Origin: Chelydra serpentina
Lineage: Eukaryota > Chordata > Testudines > Chelydridae
Length of the DNA stretch: 64,000 nucleotides
Direction: 5' to 3'
Assembly: GCA_037349315.1 (NCBI GenBank)
Contig: JBAIAC010000001.1
Coordinates: 8,074,501-8,138,500, forward strand
Shown: one piece after another, positions 25,432 to 36,131 of the stretch
Numbering within the stretch: the first letter of the stretch is position 1
Layout of the letters: each line of letters starts with the position of its first letter
Position numbers and translations under genes: made by a program
Notes under the pieces: generated by a model
The model's database searches: none
What the model was told of the DNA's origin: nothing
Seen by the model: only the letters and a program-made list of their open reading frames with translations

Positions 25432-26743
25432 CAGGGCTGGCCCTAGACCAAATGTGCCCCAGGCGAGGAGTGTCTTCAACACCCTCTCTCCATTTGTTAA
25501 ACTTTTCAATACCTTATTTTTATTGCATTTGTAGCCCATTTCAAGACATTGATGCATGATTTGCATGCATGATTTATCTCTGTCATATAAGACAATACAT
25601 TTGCATGCTAGAATCTGTAAATCTGTATTTATTCATGCCATATATAAGCAAATAAAAATATTTGTGTCCTCTAAGATTATAGAAACTTTTTAATTTTAAG
25701 AATAACTGAAAGGTACTATCATCAAGAAATTGAACTGTGCATCAGCATTGGGTGGACCACTGTTAAATACTGTTACAGTAGATGACAGCCTTGGAACGTT
25801 ACCCCTACTCCTTTTCTCGCCTTTGCCCACACGAACTGAAGCAGAGTGTCAGAGAGATCCAAAGACTGGCCAAAGGCATTTTCAAGTGATGAAATAGCAA
25901 GTGATGTCAGTCTCTCATTGGCCATCATCGATCAAAGGTATGTTTTGACGATCCTGAGCTTTGAAAAGCTGTGCTCATCACTTGCGCCTGTGACGGGCAG
26001 CATGAGCAGAATCCTCAAACTATTCACATATTAGGAAGAGTGTCCTTCAGCTCTGCTTCATGAATGAATTGGAGAACTTGGAGTGGAAAGTGCTCCCCAT
26101 GCTGCAAAATGATGGATGTTGTCCAATTCAACATAGAGGTCTTTATCATTGACGTCTGAACATTCCCCATGTGTCAGCATCTGGTGAAGGTCCATACAAT
26201 TATTAAGAGTGTTTTCCTGTCTTACTAAGGTCATACAAAAACCCCAGGTCTTATTTATCCAAACCTTTCTTTGATGGACACACGAGCAGTGTCAACAAGT
26301 GAGCAAAAAAGCTCTCTCTTGAATTTTTCTTCAGAGCTTCCCATCACCTCATCTCTGCCCTCGTAAATCAAACGGTCTTTTCTTCTGATGAATACGAGTT
26401 CCCTTGACGACAGGCTCAACTCCTAAGTTTCCCACCATTTCTTTGGCAGCAGTGATGGCATTCTCAAATCTGTGGTCTCTGTAGGCCACAACGAAATCAA
26501 AGTTGCCTCTCAAAGTAGTAGCGGTCACAATGTCCATCGACTGAGTTTGTAATGTCTTGCTTTCAGTGTTTACTTGGAACAGGATATCATGCCAAACCAC
26601 AACTGAGACCAGAAATTTGAAGCCAGTAATCTGGTTTGCCAGGCTTTGTGCCTCATGTCAGATTCAGCACCCCAAACCCAGTGCCCCCCAAGCCTGGAAC
26701 CCCAGGTGCTCACCTGGGTTGCCTGCCCCTAAATTCAGCCCTG
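25432..26743 (-). mobile_element. Internally deleted hAT transposon with transposase remnants
   Basis: The ends read cagggctggccctag on the left and, complemented, cagggctgaatttag on the right. The flanking octamers are GACATAGA (25424-25431) and GACACACA (26744-26751), a 6/8 match expected of an old hAT duplication. The minus strand carries fragments of a ZMYM-like hAT transposase, listed separately. At 1.3 kb it is shorter than an autonomous element of this kind. Confidence 0.85.
25800..26600 (-). pseudogene. hAT transposase fossil (ZMYM1-like, with hATC C-terminal region)
   Basis: The upstream block at 26600-26349 reads DILFQVNTESKTLQTQSMDI followed by VTATTLRGNFDFVVAYRDH and ITAAKEMVGNLGVEPV, a stretch typical of vertebrate ZMYM1-like hAT proteins. 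After stops and a gap, the block around 26030-25815 reads LLMLPVTGASDEHSFSKLRI, then VKTYL, a stop, and NERLTSLAISSLEN. This is the C-terminal hAT dimerisation region. The order and strand are right, but stops and losses make it non-functional. Confidence 0.85.
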
Positions 26744-26769
26744 GACACACACCCTGCCACACATAGTAC

Positions 26770-27522
26770 CAGTAGCGTAGCCAGGGGGGGAGCAGGGGGA
26801 GCGGCCGCTCCCCCATGAGGAAAAGTGGCGCTAAGGCGCTGCCCGAGCCTCGCTAGGGGGGCACTTTAAAAGGCCTGTGGCTCCTGCCGCTGCAGGGAGC
26901 CACGGGTCTTTTAAAGCGCTCCCCCCCCCCCCCCGCTGCTGGAGCCTGAGCAGGGAGCGGCTCAGGGGGGCAGCGAGGCGGCTCCCCGCTCAGGCGCTGA
27001 GGCGGGGGGCTCACCGCGGCTGCCCTACGGCTCCCCGCTCAGCAGCTCAGTCGCTGAGCGGGGAGGCAGCGGGCAGCCGCAGCAAGCCGCCCCTTGTCTC
27101 TCCGCTCAGCAGCTCAGCGGGGAGACAAGGGGCAGTCGCAGCAAGCCGCCCCTTGTCTCTCCGCTCAGCAGCTCAGCGGGGAGACAAGGGGCAGCCGCAG
27201 CAAGCCGTCCCTTGTCTCCCTGCTGAGCTGCTGAGCGGAGAGACAAGGAGCAGCCACGGCAAGCCGCCCCTTGTCTCTCCGCTCAGCAGCTGAGCGGGGA
27301 GGCGGCGGGCAGCCCCCCAAATCTTGGTGCCCTAGGCGACTGCCTAGGGTCACCTAGTGGGCGCGGGCCCTGCCAGCGGCTCCGGCGGCGGTGCTTTAAA
27401 GGGCCGGGGCTCCGCAGCGGACCTTTAAAGCGTCGCAGGGTGAGTACAGGGGGAGGGGGAGGGGAGGCGCCTTTTTATAGCGCTGCCGCTCCCCCTGTGC
27501 TCAAGACCTGGCTACGCTACTG
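26770..27522. mobile_element. Non-autonomous hAT element with GC-rich tandem hairpins
   Basis: The terminal inverted repeats are perfect over 16 bp (cagtagcgtagccagg) and the target-site duplication is a perfect octamer, CATAGTAC, at 26762-26769 and 27523-27530. The interior is very GC-rich and holds four tandem 59-bp units (27073-27308). There is no transposase. The 138-residue frame across it is compositional. It lies only 18 bp from the older hAT element on its left. Confidence 0.95.
27073..27308. repeat. Four tandem 59-bp units, each a hairpin
   Basis: Units start at 27073, 27132, 27191 and 27250. Each contains a near-perfect palindrome with arms like cccttgtctctccgct and agcggggagacaaggg around a cagcagct centre. 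In the third unit the central part is in the opposite orientation (ctgctgagctgctgagcgg), as if the hairpin had been flipped. Confidence 0.9.
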
Positions 27523-27530
27523 CATAGTAC

Positions 27531-28592
27531 TGATAACTATGGGTGAAATCCTGGCAAAACTCCCATTGGCTTCAATGGGGCTAGGATATCACTAGATGAT
27601 AACTAGAATTTATTACATGGTTGTGGAATTTATCATGCACCTTTGATCTCTTCACCTACAACCAGCCTACTAGTCCATTTCAGCTTTACAGTATAAATTG
27701 TGATGTACTATGGAATAAAGGTTTTACTGACAGTCCTTTGTAATGATCTGTGTAATTTGCTTGTGGCTTCAACACTTGTGAATAAAACTGCCAGCCCAGA
27801 CTCAAGGACTTTTGGTACACTGGCTTCCTTTACCTAGATAAGAGTGGTGATAACCCAATAGATACTCATAATAGTACCCAAGGATCTAGTATGTCCTATT
27901 ATTCAGTACTTCTATAGCACCATTCATCTGAGTTCAAAGCATTGTACAGATCTACATTAATTAAAGTTCAGCTCCTCTGTGAAGTAGAACTGGACTACAC
28001 CCTTTTTACAGCTGGAGGCAAAATAAGAAAAAAGATCGTGGCCACATTTTTCAGAAGTGCCCTCTAAGTTTGGGTGAGGAATGTTGTCTAGTAGTGAGGA
28101 GTCCCAGTTCCCAGTCCATGCTCTGAGTTAGAGTCCTGCCTCTTCCACTGTCTTGCTTTGAAACTTAGTCACATATGCCCAGATTTTCAAATTTTGGGTA
28201 CCTTATTTTTTGGCTATGCAGCTTGAGACCCCTAGGGTCTGATTGTCATGTGCATTGACCTCCTACAGCTCCCACCAACTTACAAAATCAGGCAGGAAGT
28301 GACTCAAACTCAGCACTCAAGATCAGAAGCACCCAAACTTAGTGGACATTTAAAAAAAAATTGTGTCTAAGTTACTTACACATAGCTAAAAAGCAAATCA
28401 TTGGCTAAGCCAGGAATTGGACCCAAGACTCACGAATCCCAGCTCCTGCTCTATTAGAAAGCATTTTAGTAAAAGTGCTCTCCAATAATGGACCCAATTG
28501 TGCAGCTTTTGAAGTCAATATGAGTTTTGCGTTTGACTTCAACTGAAGCAGTATCGGAGCTACTGTTTTCCAACACACAGTCATGTGTCAGC
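27531..28592. other. Unassigned sequence
   Basis: Contains a 'cccattggcttcaatggggctaggat' patch at 27562-27588, a remnant of the palindromic repeat also seen near 2064 and 47556. No gene was recognised. Confidence 0.4.
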
Positions 28593-28778
28593 GGGAGGGA
28601 TAGCTCAGTGGTTTGAGCATCGGTGGCCTGCTAAACCCAGGGTTGTGAGTTCAATCCTTGAGGGGGCCATTTAGGGATCTGGGGCAAAAATTGGGGATTG
28701 GTCCTGCTTTGAGCAGGGGGTTGAACTAGATGACCTCCTAAGGTCCCTTCCAACTCTGAGATTCTATGATCTATGATA
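28593..28778 (+). mobile_element. tRNA-headed SINE with CR1 tail
   Basis: This is the clearest copy of the family. It has a GGGAGGGATAGCTCAGTGG head with the A box, a B box at GGTTGTGAGTTCAATCC, a body with 'ggggcaaaaattggggattgg', and then a tail that matches the 3' end of the CR1 fragment at 836-913, ending in attctatgatctatga. RNA polymerase III would transcribe it from the internal A and B boxes; mobility depends on CR1 reverse transcriptase. Confidence 0.96.
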
Positions 28779-29160
28779 TGATCCTTCATTGCAGCTATGT
28801 ACCATCTTCTTTACAAACTGACATTGTAATATTGCAGCAGAGAGATTACATACTGCTGGCTCTATGAAGCTCTTATTTGCTGATGTCAGAAACAGATCCA
28901 TGTAACTCTGAAAGATCAGAATAACATAAGCAAGATCTAGAAGATTAGGTGGAGATCACAAAGGTGCAGGGGAGCAGGGAATTGCAGAGGAATACATGAT
29001 ACACACGATACACACACACTCTTCTATAAACATTTTCATTTAAAACCAGTAATTGTAGAGCTCAACCAAACATAGGACAAGAAAGGTTAGAGTCAGAAAA
29101 GACTTACAAGGTCATCAAGTCCTGCAAGCACAGGATGTGGTCTCCAAATAGAAGACTCAT
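28779..29160. other. Unassigned sequence
   Basis: I see no gene or repeat beyond a short CA-rich patch near 29000-29020. Confidence 0.5.
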
Positions 29161-29164
29161 AAGG

Positions 29165-29212
29165 AAACTCATACTACACCTTTGATCTTAGCCAAAAGGC
29201 CAAGGAGATAGT
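29165..29212 (-). pseudogene. U2 snRNA-like fragment
   Basis: On the minus strand the block reads ...tccttggccttttggctaag followed by atcaaaggtgtagtat. It closely follows the 5' end of U2 snRNA (tctcggccttttggctaagatcaagtgtagtat), including the branch-site recognition segment GTGTAGTAT. An extra base splits the AAGTG portion and the match fades after about 45 bp, so this is a pseudogene fragment or the head of a U2-derived SINE. Confidence 0.72.
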
Positions 29213-31109
29213 GCTGTTTGTATAAGCAGTTATTTTCTGTAGAAATACAGGACGTTCTTGTAGCTATAGCTATCCCACTTGGTCTGTGGGGTAGATCTAC
29301 CAATTCTGGTGCAGGGAGGAGTAAATTACACCTTCCTGAGCCCCAGAGGAGATTCTCCATGCCAGGGCAGGCTACATCACCAACACCAACCTCCACACTA
29401 GAGGGGGTAGGGAAGCAGCTTTCATATTCAGCCATAAGAGCCACACCAGCTGAAGCTGCGGAAGGGATGCACAGAATCAGTACATCACCCAGCTGTTTTG
29501 ACCGTAACCTGTTCCTGGGCTACCCATTAGGGTGCTCCCTTTGAGTGGGAGATTTTGGGAAGCTGCTGCTGTTCTTGAAACCTCCCTCCACCCCTCCTTC
29601 CATGCAGACTGTTTGCCTGGAGCGGGGCTTGTCCAAGTGGAAGCCAGTATAACGCCTCGGGGATGGGGGGGTATTTTTGAGCACTAAGTTCCAGCAAATT
29701 GACAGGCAAGGAACAGTTTTGTTCCCTTCCCCCCCTCCCCACCATTGATTTGTGCCAGCTGTTATTTCATGCATATGGAATACACAGTTTGTAGCTTTCC
29801 CTCATTGGTGTGAAGTAAGTGTTTGGCACATGTTAAAAATAACATGCAGAGATTAACTAGCTCTCTCCCATCTTTAATGTCAATACCTGCCTGTAAATTA
29901 TTTATACAGCTAGATACACATTCACCTTGTTGTAATCCTAAGGCTCTACATTAAAAGGACTTGTATAACAAATCTGCTTGACTTATTATCGTCCAGTGAT
30001 TTAGCAATGCTTGTGGTTCACTCTTTTTATTAAATTGACATTGGGCCAGAGAAGCTTGTGGCCTTCAGACTGTTATGAAATTCTTCCTGAGTTCAGACCA
30101 CCAGTGCTAGGAATTACTAATATGCTTACTGCTCTGGAACCACCTACATGCTATTTGTAAAGTTTGAACTGCAGCTGACAGTGAAAACATTCGGATAGAA
30201 AGCATGTAATCTGATCTTCTGAAATTCGCTTTCCATTAAAAAAAATCCCCAAACCACTAGGGTCATATAGTCTTGAGAATATTTCCTGTGCTTGTTTTAA
30301 TGTAAGATTAGCTCTTGTTTCAGACTTTGGGTATGTCACAATGGAGTCCCATTTAATTCCTTAGCCAGTAAAGGCTTAGTAGAAAGTAACAGTTAAAGCA
30401 CAATTAGACTGCGCTCTTTCAGTCATGCAGAAACTGCTCCATTACCTTCAGCAACTGGAATATTGACTGGAAAGATAAGTTACAAACATCCTCCAGGAAA
30501 TATCCAGAATATAGCATTTTATCCCTACCTCTAGCTGAATATACTCCAGAGAACCAATGCTTCTTTAATACATTGGACAATGATTCCACCTGAGAAAGGG
30601 TGTCTTGCCCTTGACTTTAATGGGCTTTGGATCTGAACCTAAACTGTGAAGAATTTCTAAAGCCTGTGTGATCACCACAGCATTTGTTTCTGTGCTGATT
30701 CACAGGGCTGTTTGGAATCAAAACTATCAGATACTTCTGTTTTTAGTTCCTCGGTTCCTCCACCCTCTCCCTTCAGGGTGAAAACCATTACTCCCGATTC
30801 CCTTTCCATATTCATGGGGCTCTCAACCCCATGTTTGGCAGTACTAGACAAAGGCAAACCAATTAAAGTAGATTTGAAAATAGTCATACCCTTATTTTGA
30901 AGAAAATAATTCTCAGGTTATATCAGTTATATCATCAGCTATATTCAAGTGAATCTAAGTAGTAAAAACAAGAAAAGGAAAGAAAGATTCCATGGTGCTT
31001 TGGCCAACAATAGGGGATAAACCTGATTTCCTAGTCAACATTCCAATCGTTATTTTAGAAAGGTGTTTCAATGCTTGTGAAAGGCGCTGACCTGACAGCT
31101 CAGGAGACT
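29213..31109. other. Unassigned sequence
   Basis: No coding gene, RNA or defined repeat was recognised. The overlapping open frames at 29169-29544 are not supported by motifs or splice structure. Confidence 0.45.
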
Positions 31110-31422
31110 GAGGCTATGTTTATACTACCATGGTAAGTCGACCTACGCTACACAACTCCAGCTATGTGAATAATGTAGGTGGAGTCGACGTACCATAGGT
31201 CAAGTTACCGCGGGGCCTACACTGTGGGGGGGTCGACGGGTGAAAATCTCCCGTTGACTTACCTTACTCTTCTTGTCGGGAGTAGAGTACAGGGGTTGAC
31301 TGGAGAGCGCTCTGCAGTCGATTTGGCGGGTCTTTATTAGACCCACTAAATCGACCGCCGGTGGATCCCAGCTGTAGTTGGATACAGCATCGATCCCAGC
31401 TGTAGTTTAGACTTGCCCTGGG
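31110..31422. mobile_element. MITE rich in tcgac motifs
   Basis: The left end reads aggctatgtttatactacc and the right end gtagtttagacttgccct, an imperfect inverted pair. The interior has repeated gtcgac/tcgac motifs in both orientations (for example 'cagtcgatttggcgg' against 'ccactaaatcgaccgcc'), so the element folds on itself. It is non-coding and related by its ends to the copy at 7986-8235. Confidence 0.7.
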
Positions 31423-31959
31423 GTATTCTGTTTATCCACACAACAGGTATCGGACAACTAGTGGCTCTGCTCCTCTTCCCACCCACCCAGCCAATACACT
31501 GGAGGTATCCCCTGTAGGAACATGAGGGGATTGTGCACCCAAACCTTGGCCTCTCTGCTGAGACTACTAACCATTGGTGTGGCTTTTGAAACATGGGGAC
31601 ATTCTCAGTGGGATCTGGAGTGTGACAATTCATTTCACACAGGGCACCAGACAGCCATCAGATGGTAATGGCTTTTGGTCACCACTGACCAAGGCAAGGA
31701 ATAATCTAGAAGTAAGGGCTCTGCATCCCGTCATGAATCCAGTCTTCCATCATTCATCCTCTAAATAAATGGGTTGACATGCAAAGTTGGGTATAAGCAA
31801 GGGTTAAAGTAAGGAGAAGCAAGGAAGCGGGCAGGGCCTGCACATAGAACACAGACTCCCCCCTTGGCTGGTGCTATTAGAAGTATTGTGATAGCTCTGC
31901 TTTCCTCGGGTTGGCGTGATGAGATTTCCACCTTTTGTTTCCACTTACAGTGCTGCAGC
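31423..31959. other. Unassigned sequence between two MITEs
   Basis: I recognise no gene or defined repeat here. Confidence 0.45.
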
Positions 31960-32182
31960 TGCACTGCTGTAGCGCGTAGTGAAGACACTACCTGTGCTGA
32001 CAGGACAGCTTCTCCCATCAGCTTAGGTACTCCACCTCCCTGAGAGGCGGTAGCTATGTCAACGGAAGAAACCCTCCTGTCGACATAGTACTGTCTACAC
32101 CAGGGTTAGACCGGCATAACTGCATGCCTCTGTGAGTGATGTCGTTACACTGACATAAGTGTGTAGTGTAGACCAGGGCTCA
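31960..32182. mobile_element. MITE, probably truncated on the left
   Basis: The right end reads gtgtagtgtagaccagggct, complementary to the ggtctacact-type MITE ends seen in this window. Internal blocks such as 'gcggtagctatgtcaacgg' and 'ctgtcgacatagtactg' resemble the copy at 7986-8235. The left boundary is uncertain. Confidence 0.6.
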
Positions 32183-33477
32183 GTCTTAATCCCTGCGTCC
32201 ATTGCCGTGTGCAAAAATGAGAGTGATGCAAATAGAAAATATGGCCCTTTGTTTTCAGAGGTCCTGACACCCATAACTCCTGTTGCCTTCAGCATTCCAA
32301 AAGTTAGGAATGCTCAGCCCTTGGGTAAGTCAGGCCTATACAACAGGGAATAATTCAGTATCAGCAGGATTGGGGATGGACAAGATGACTTAATAGGTCC
32401 TTTCCACCTCTAATTTCTGTGGTTCTCTGATAACGGCTACTCTTTGCCTATGTAGTCACTGCATGGCCTATTATCTCACTCATTGCTTTGGCACAGCTTG
32501 AGTAGGAAAAATGATTATATATATATATATGCTATATACATTATTTTCCAGTACTACCAGTTCCCTTGATGCTCCAGCTTCTACTGTTGTAAAAGAACTG
32601 ACTGCATCCAGCTGCACAAATAACCAGTAACGTTTAACTGATGTAGACGTTCCCCTTTTAGAAAAAAAAATCTTTATAAGGGGTGCAAAAAAGTTTTTGT
32701 AAGCATAGTTGAAGCAGAGGCTTTGTTGCATTTTCAGCAAGCTGCGGTTTAAGGACTGAGTTATACATTCTCATGGGAGAAACATATTGTATCATGCCTC
32801 AATAGTCACGTCAAGTAATTAATGTCATCCAAAAGGGTTTAATTGATCCTTGTACCAGATACAACTGAGTAAAGCTTTATTTGTGGCTATTCATGGTTTT
32901 TAAAATTAGATTGTTCATAGTTTTCAAAAGTTAAATGCATGAGCCTGAAACTCATATGTTTGTGCAGGGAGAGATGGCTTCCAATTAATAGGCTGGATAT
33001 GGCCAAAAAATTCCACATGACAAAACACATGGTTATCCGCACTGGTTCCTGCTGCCTTTTGGGCACTACACACACATTAGGGGAGGAGCTATCTGCAATT
33101 GTCCCTCAGACCCTGTGCAGCACATACAGCTGGTATGGTTTTAAAAAAAAATGCATTTCCACTCTGAACAGAACACTTACAGAAGAATCTTATGGAAATT
33201 AACAGGGATGAAAATGTTAATTCTATATAAATAGAATAGAGTTCTATAACTATTACCCCAAAAACCCATAAAATTTACCAGAAATTGAGATCCTGTCTAT
33301 ATATCTTTTTACCACCTACAGAATTTTAGAGCATGGGTATAATACTCTTACTTTCTATAGAATGGTTTAAAAGAATCTATATGTAACCCTACTGCTGAAG
33401 GTGTGTTACAGATTCCTCTTTGTGCTAATCCAGAGGATGAGAGTCCATGGGTTCGTCTCTAAAAGATCCATGGCACA
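32183..33477. other. Unassigned sequence
   Basis: Includes a short (TA)n run at 32515-32530. No gene was recognised. Confidence 0.45.
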
Positions 33478-33722
33478 GAGTCTGAGAGCCCAGGTCAGCT
33501 GACTTGGGCTCTCAGAGCTCAGGCTGCAGGGCTATAAAATTGCCGTGTAAACGTTTGGGCTCGGGCTGGAGTCCAGGATCTGAAACTGTGCAAAAGCCTT
33601 GGCTCCAGGCCAAGCCTCAACATCTACACCGCAGTTTTATAGCCCCATGAGCCCAAGTCAATTGACCCAGGTTCTGAGACTCAGTGCCGTGGGTTTTGTA
33701 TGTCAGTGTAGATGTACACTAG
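33478..33722. mobile_element. Self-complementary MITE
   Basis: The left half (cagagtctgagagcccaggtcagctgacttgggctctcagagc) and right half (gagcccaagtcaattgacccaggttctgagactcagtg) are inverted relatives, and 'gggctataaaattgc' pairs with 'gcagttttatagcccc'. The right edge ends in gtgtagatgtaca, like the other MITE ends. No coding capacity. Confidence 0.7.
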
Positions 33723-34389
33723 GACAGCCCCACAAATTGAAAGCTTTAGTTCAAATTGCAGCAGCTTGTTCTGGGGTCACTGGTCCAATCCTGTGTTCAC
33801 CAAGAAGGCAACCATCACATAGAGAAAACATATATTTTATAAAATTCACTAGGACTTCAAGGGTGAAATTGTCTTAGAATTCTACTAGGAACAACCATGC
33901 TGAGGGGAAAAAATGGGCAACCGCAGTTCCCGTAGCATGTTCGTGACCTTCATTTTTTAATGTAATTCTTAGTAGTGTAAGTCAAACGGCAAGGACAAGG
34001 CTGAGTTATACACTCAATGTGAAGCCCACACATCAAAAAGATTTTTCCACTCTTGTTCACTTGGGTTGGAGTCAATCTTTTGACCTCTCCTTTGAAGAGG
34101 AATGATTGCATCCAATCTCAATGCTCTGCAAATTAGAAAAATAAAAGACGGTTTAAAGTGATTTTTGTACACAAAAAACAACCAAACAAAAAACTTCAAA
34201 GGAAGTCACTGAGCCAAGTAGCTACAGATTAGTATGTTTCTCTTAGTGTTTTAATCTGTAGCTAATTATCCACTTGAAATCCTTCTCTTCTGGAGCACTG
34301 TACTTTATACAGTTCAAGGCTAAAGGGAGCAGGAGGAGTTGAAAGAAATGGAAATGTGCAAATCCCAGCCCCAATGTGGCTAAGAACGG
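33723..34389. other. Unassigned sequence
   Basis: No gene or defined repeat was recognised. Confidence 0.5.
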
Positions 34390-34400
34390 CTGTTAGGTGA

Positions 34401-34501
34401 AAAGAATGAGGAGTACTTGTGACACCTTAGAGATTAACAAATTTATTTGTACTCCTCGTTCTTTTTGCGGATACAGACTAACACGGCTACCACTCTGAAA
34501 T
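34401..34501. mobile_element. Miniature Penelope-like insertion (about 101 bp), inverted plus forward pieces
   Basis: The first half (tgaggagtacttgtgacacc ... ttagagattaac) is the minus-strand version of a Penelope 3' region. The second half (tactcctcgttctttttgcg, then atacagactaacacggctac) is the forward terminal piece. An 11-bp target-site duplication, CTGTTAGGTGA, flanks it at 34390-34400 and 34502-34512. It keeps no coding sequence. Confidence 0.88.
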
Positions 34502-34512
34502 CTGTTAGGTGA

Positions 34513-35612
34513 GTTTTTAAGCGGATGCATGAAATTCTTTACACTAATCTTGTTAATAAATAACAGGATTTGTGTGCAGAGCTCCCAAGCTCGGGTCTGT
34601 ATCACTGCTCCAAAACACAAAAAATTGCTACAGCCAAAAGAGTAAGCCAGTGGCTGCTTATGGAAGAATGAGACTAAAGAGAATGATAAGCAGAACAGAG
34701 GATGTGCGCTCAGTCCTTCTAAAATCAGGCCCCTCCACGACGTTTCAAGTTGGGCACCCAAAAAAGTGAGCCCCCCCTAATCACTGGTGACTGAAAATTT
34801 TGGCCCCCAACTCTCCCACTCTTGGGAAAAGCTCCTATACAACTTTTACCTTATAATGTATATAAATAGCATATTTTCTGTGATAGAAAGAGCAGACCCA
34901 CAATTTGCCAGGCTAATCACTAAAGGAAACAGTAAAAGATTCCCCCTCTCTGAAGCATTTAGAAAGTTTTAGGGAATCAAAGGATTCTCAGGGCTTTAAA
35001 AACCAAACAAAATCATGAGAACTGCAGTTGCGGGTGTAAAAGAACAATTGTTGAATTCACTGCTGGTGAGCAAATGTTACAGCTGCTACTGAGTGAGAGG
35101 AGCCAGAATCTGCCCTTGTCCCCCCATTACTGCTCTGGACAGAGAATTACCTTCTCCCTGGGCTCCGGCAGGACAAGTGCCGCTGCAGCCATCAAAGGAT
35201 GCTTTGTTTTGCTGTGCCTATTTTCAGCCGTCGCTTTTGCTTTGGTTTTGGTTGGTTTTACAGTTATTGGATTATTTTACTGGGCCTATTATTCCCTTGG
35301 AGAGTACATCCTGAGCTGCTCAAACTGGAGATTAGACCTAGGTGAAAAATTTCACCCAAAGCTTTTTCACTGAAAAACGCAGAGTTGGGTTGTCCAAGAC
35401 ATTTAGTGACTTTGTGTACATTTTGGCAAATTGTTTCAGCTGAAAACAATGGCAAAAATATTGAGAGGAACTGTTTTTGATATTTTTAAAATGAAATGTT
35501 TCAAAAGTTTCAGGCTAGATTCATATGGAGACTTGGGTGTCTGACTCCAACATTTAGGCACTATTCACATAACTGAGGGGGGAGGTGCTGTTGCCCTCCT
35601 GTATACTCACAT
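34513..35612. other. Unassigned sequence
   Basis: The block at 34720-34765 ('aatcaggcccctcc ... caagttgggcacc') resembles 14480-14520, probably a dispersed repeat. No gene was recognised; the 99-residue frame at 35074-35373 has a hydrophobic stretch but no recognisable family or splice context. Confidence 0.4.
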
Positions 35613-35613
35613 C

Positions 35614-35964
35614 CTAGTAATTGGGGGCCCTCACCTGGGATTTGGGAGACCCAGGCTTGTATCCTCACTCTGAAGCGGGGACTTGAACCCAGATGTCTCT
35701 TCTCTCAGGTGGGTGCCATAACCACCAAGTTACAGAGTCATTCTGTCTCTGGCCCAACTAATGTTTAATGATTTATACAAAGTGGAACCGCTTCAATGGA
35801 CGAGATTGACAGAATCACACCCCAGAATATCCTATAGTTCAGTGGTTAGCACACTTGTCTGTGAGGTAGGAAACTTGGGCTCAAATCCCTGCTCCAAATC
35901 AGGGAGAATAGGGATTCAAACAGGGGTCTCCCACATGACTGCCCTAATTATTGGGCTACAAGGG
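35614..35964. repeat. Compound repeat of tRNA-like units, copy 2
   Basis: Four blocks alternate in strand: plus 35614-35664, minus 35681-35739, plus 35831-35890 (A box TAGTTCAGTGGTTAGCAC, B box GGGCTCAAATCC) and minus 35909-35964 (complement: TAGCCCAATAATTAGGGC ... TGTTTGAATCC). Each plus/minus pair could fold into a long hairpin. It is the best-ordered of the three copies in the window. Confidence 0.7.
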
Positions 35965-36131
35965 GATACCAACATGTCCTCCATTTCCTGAGTGGTGCCT
36001 AAATATTGGAGTCGGGCACTTAAAATCCTATTGTGAGTCTGGCCCTTCATTTCTCAACTTCCTTTGCTTTTGTTACAAGCAGTTAAAAGTGCCCAACACT
36101 GAACCAAACATTTCATTTCTGGTCAAAAACA

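Noticed and set aside
26877..27293. 138-codon frame with repeated serine/arginine-rich blocks
   Set aside because: It is the translation of four tandem 59-bp hairpins inside a hAT element.
27073..27308. Tandem regular repeats considered as a CRISPR-like array
   Set aside because: Units are contiguous with no unique spacers, and the genome is that of a vertebrate.
35074..35373. 99-codon frame with a hydrophobic stretch
   Set aside because: No recognisable family, no repeat or exon evidence; a chance frame is the simplest explanation.
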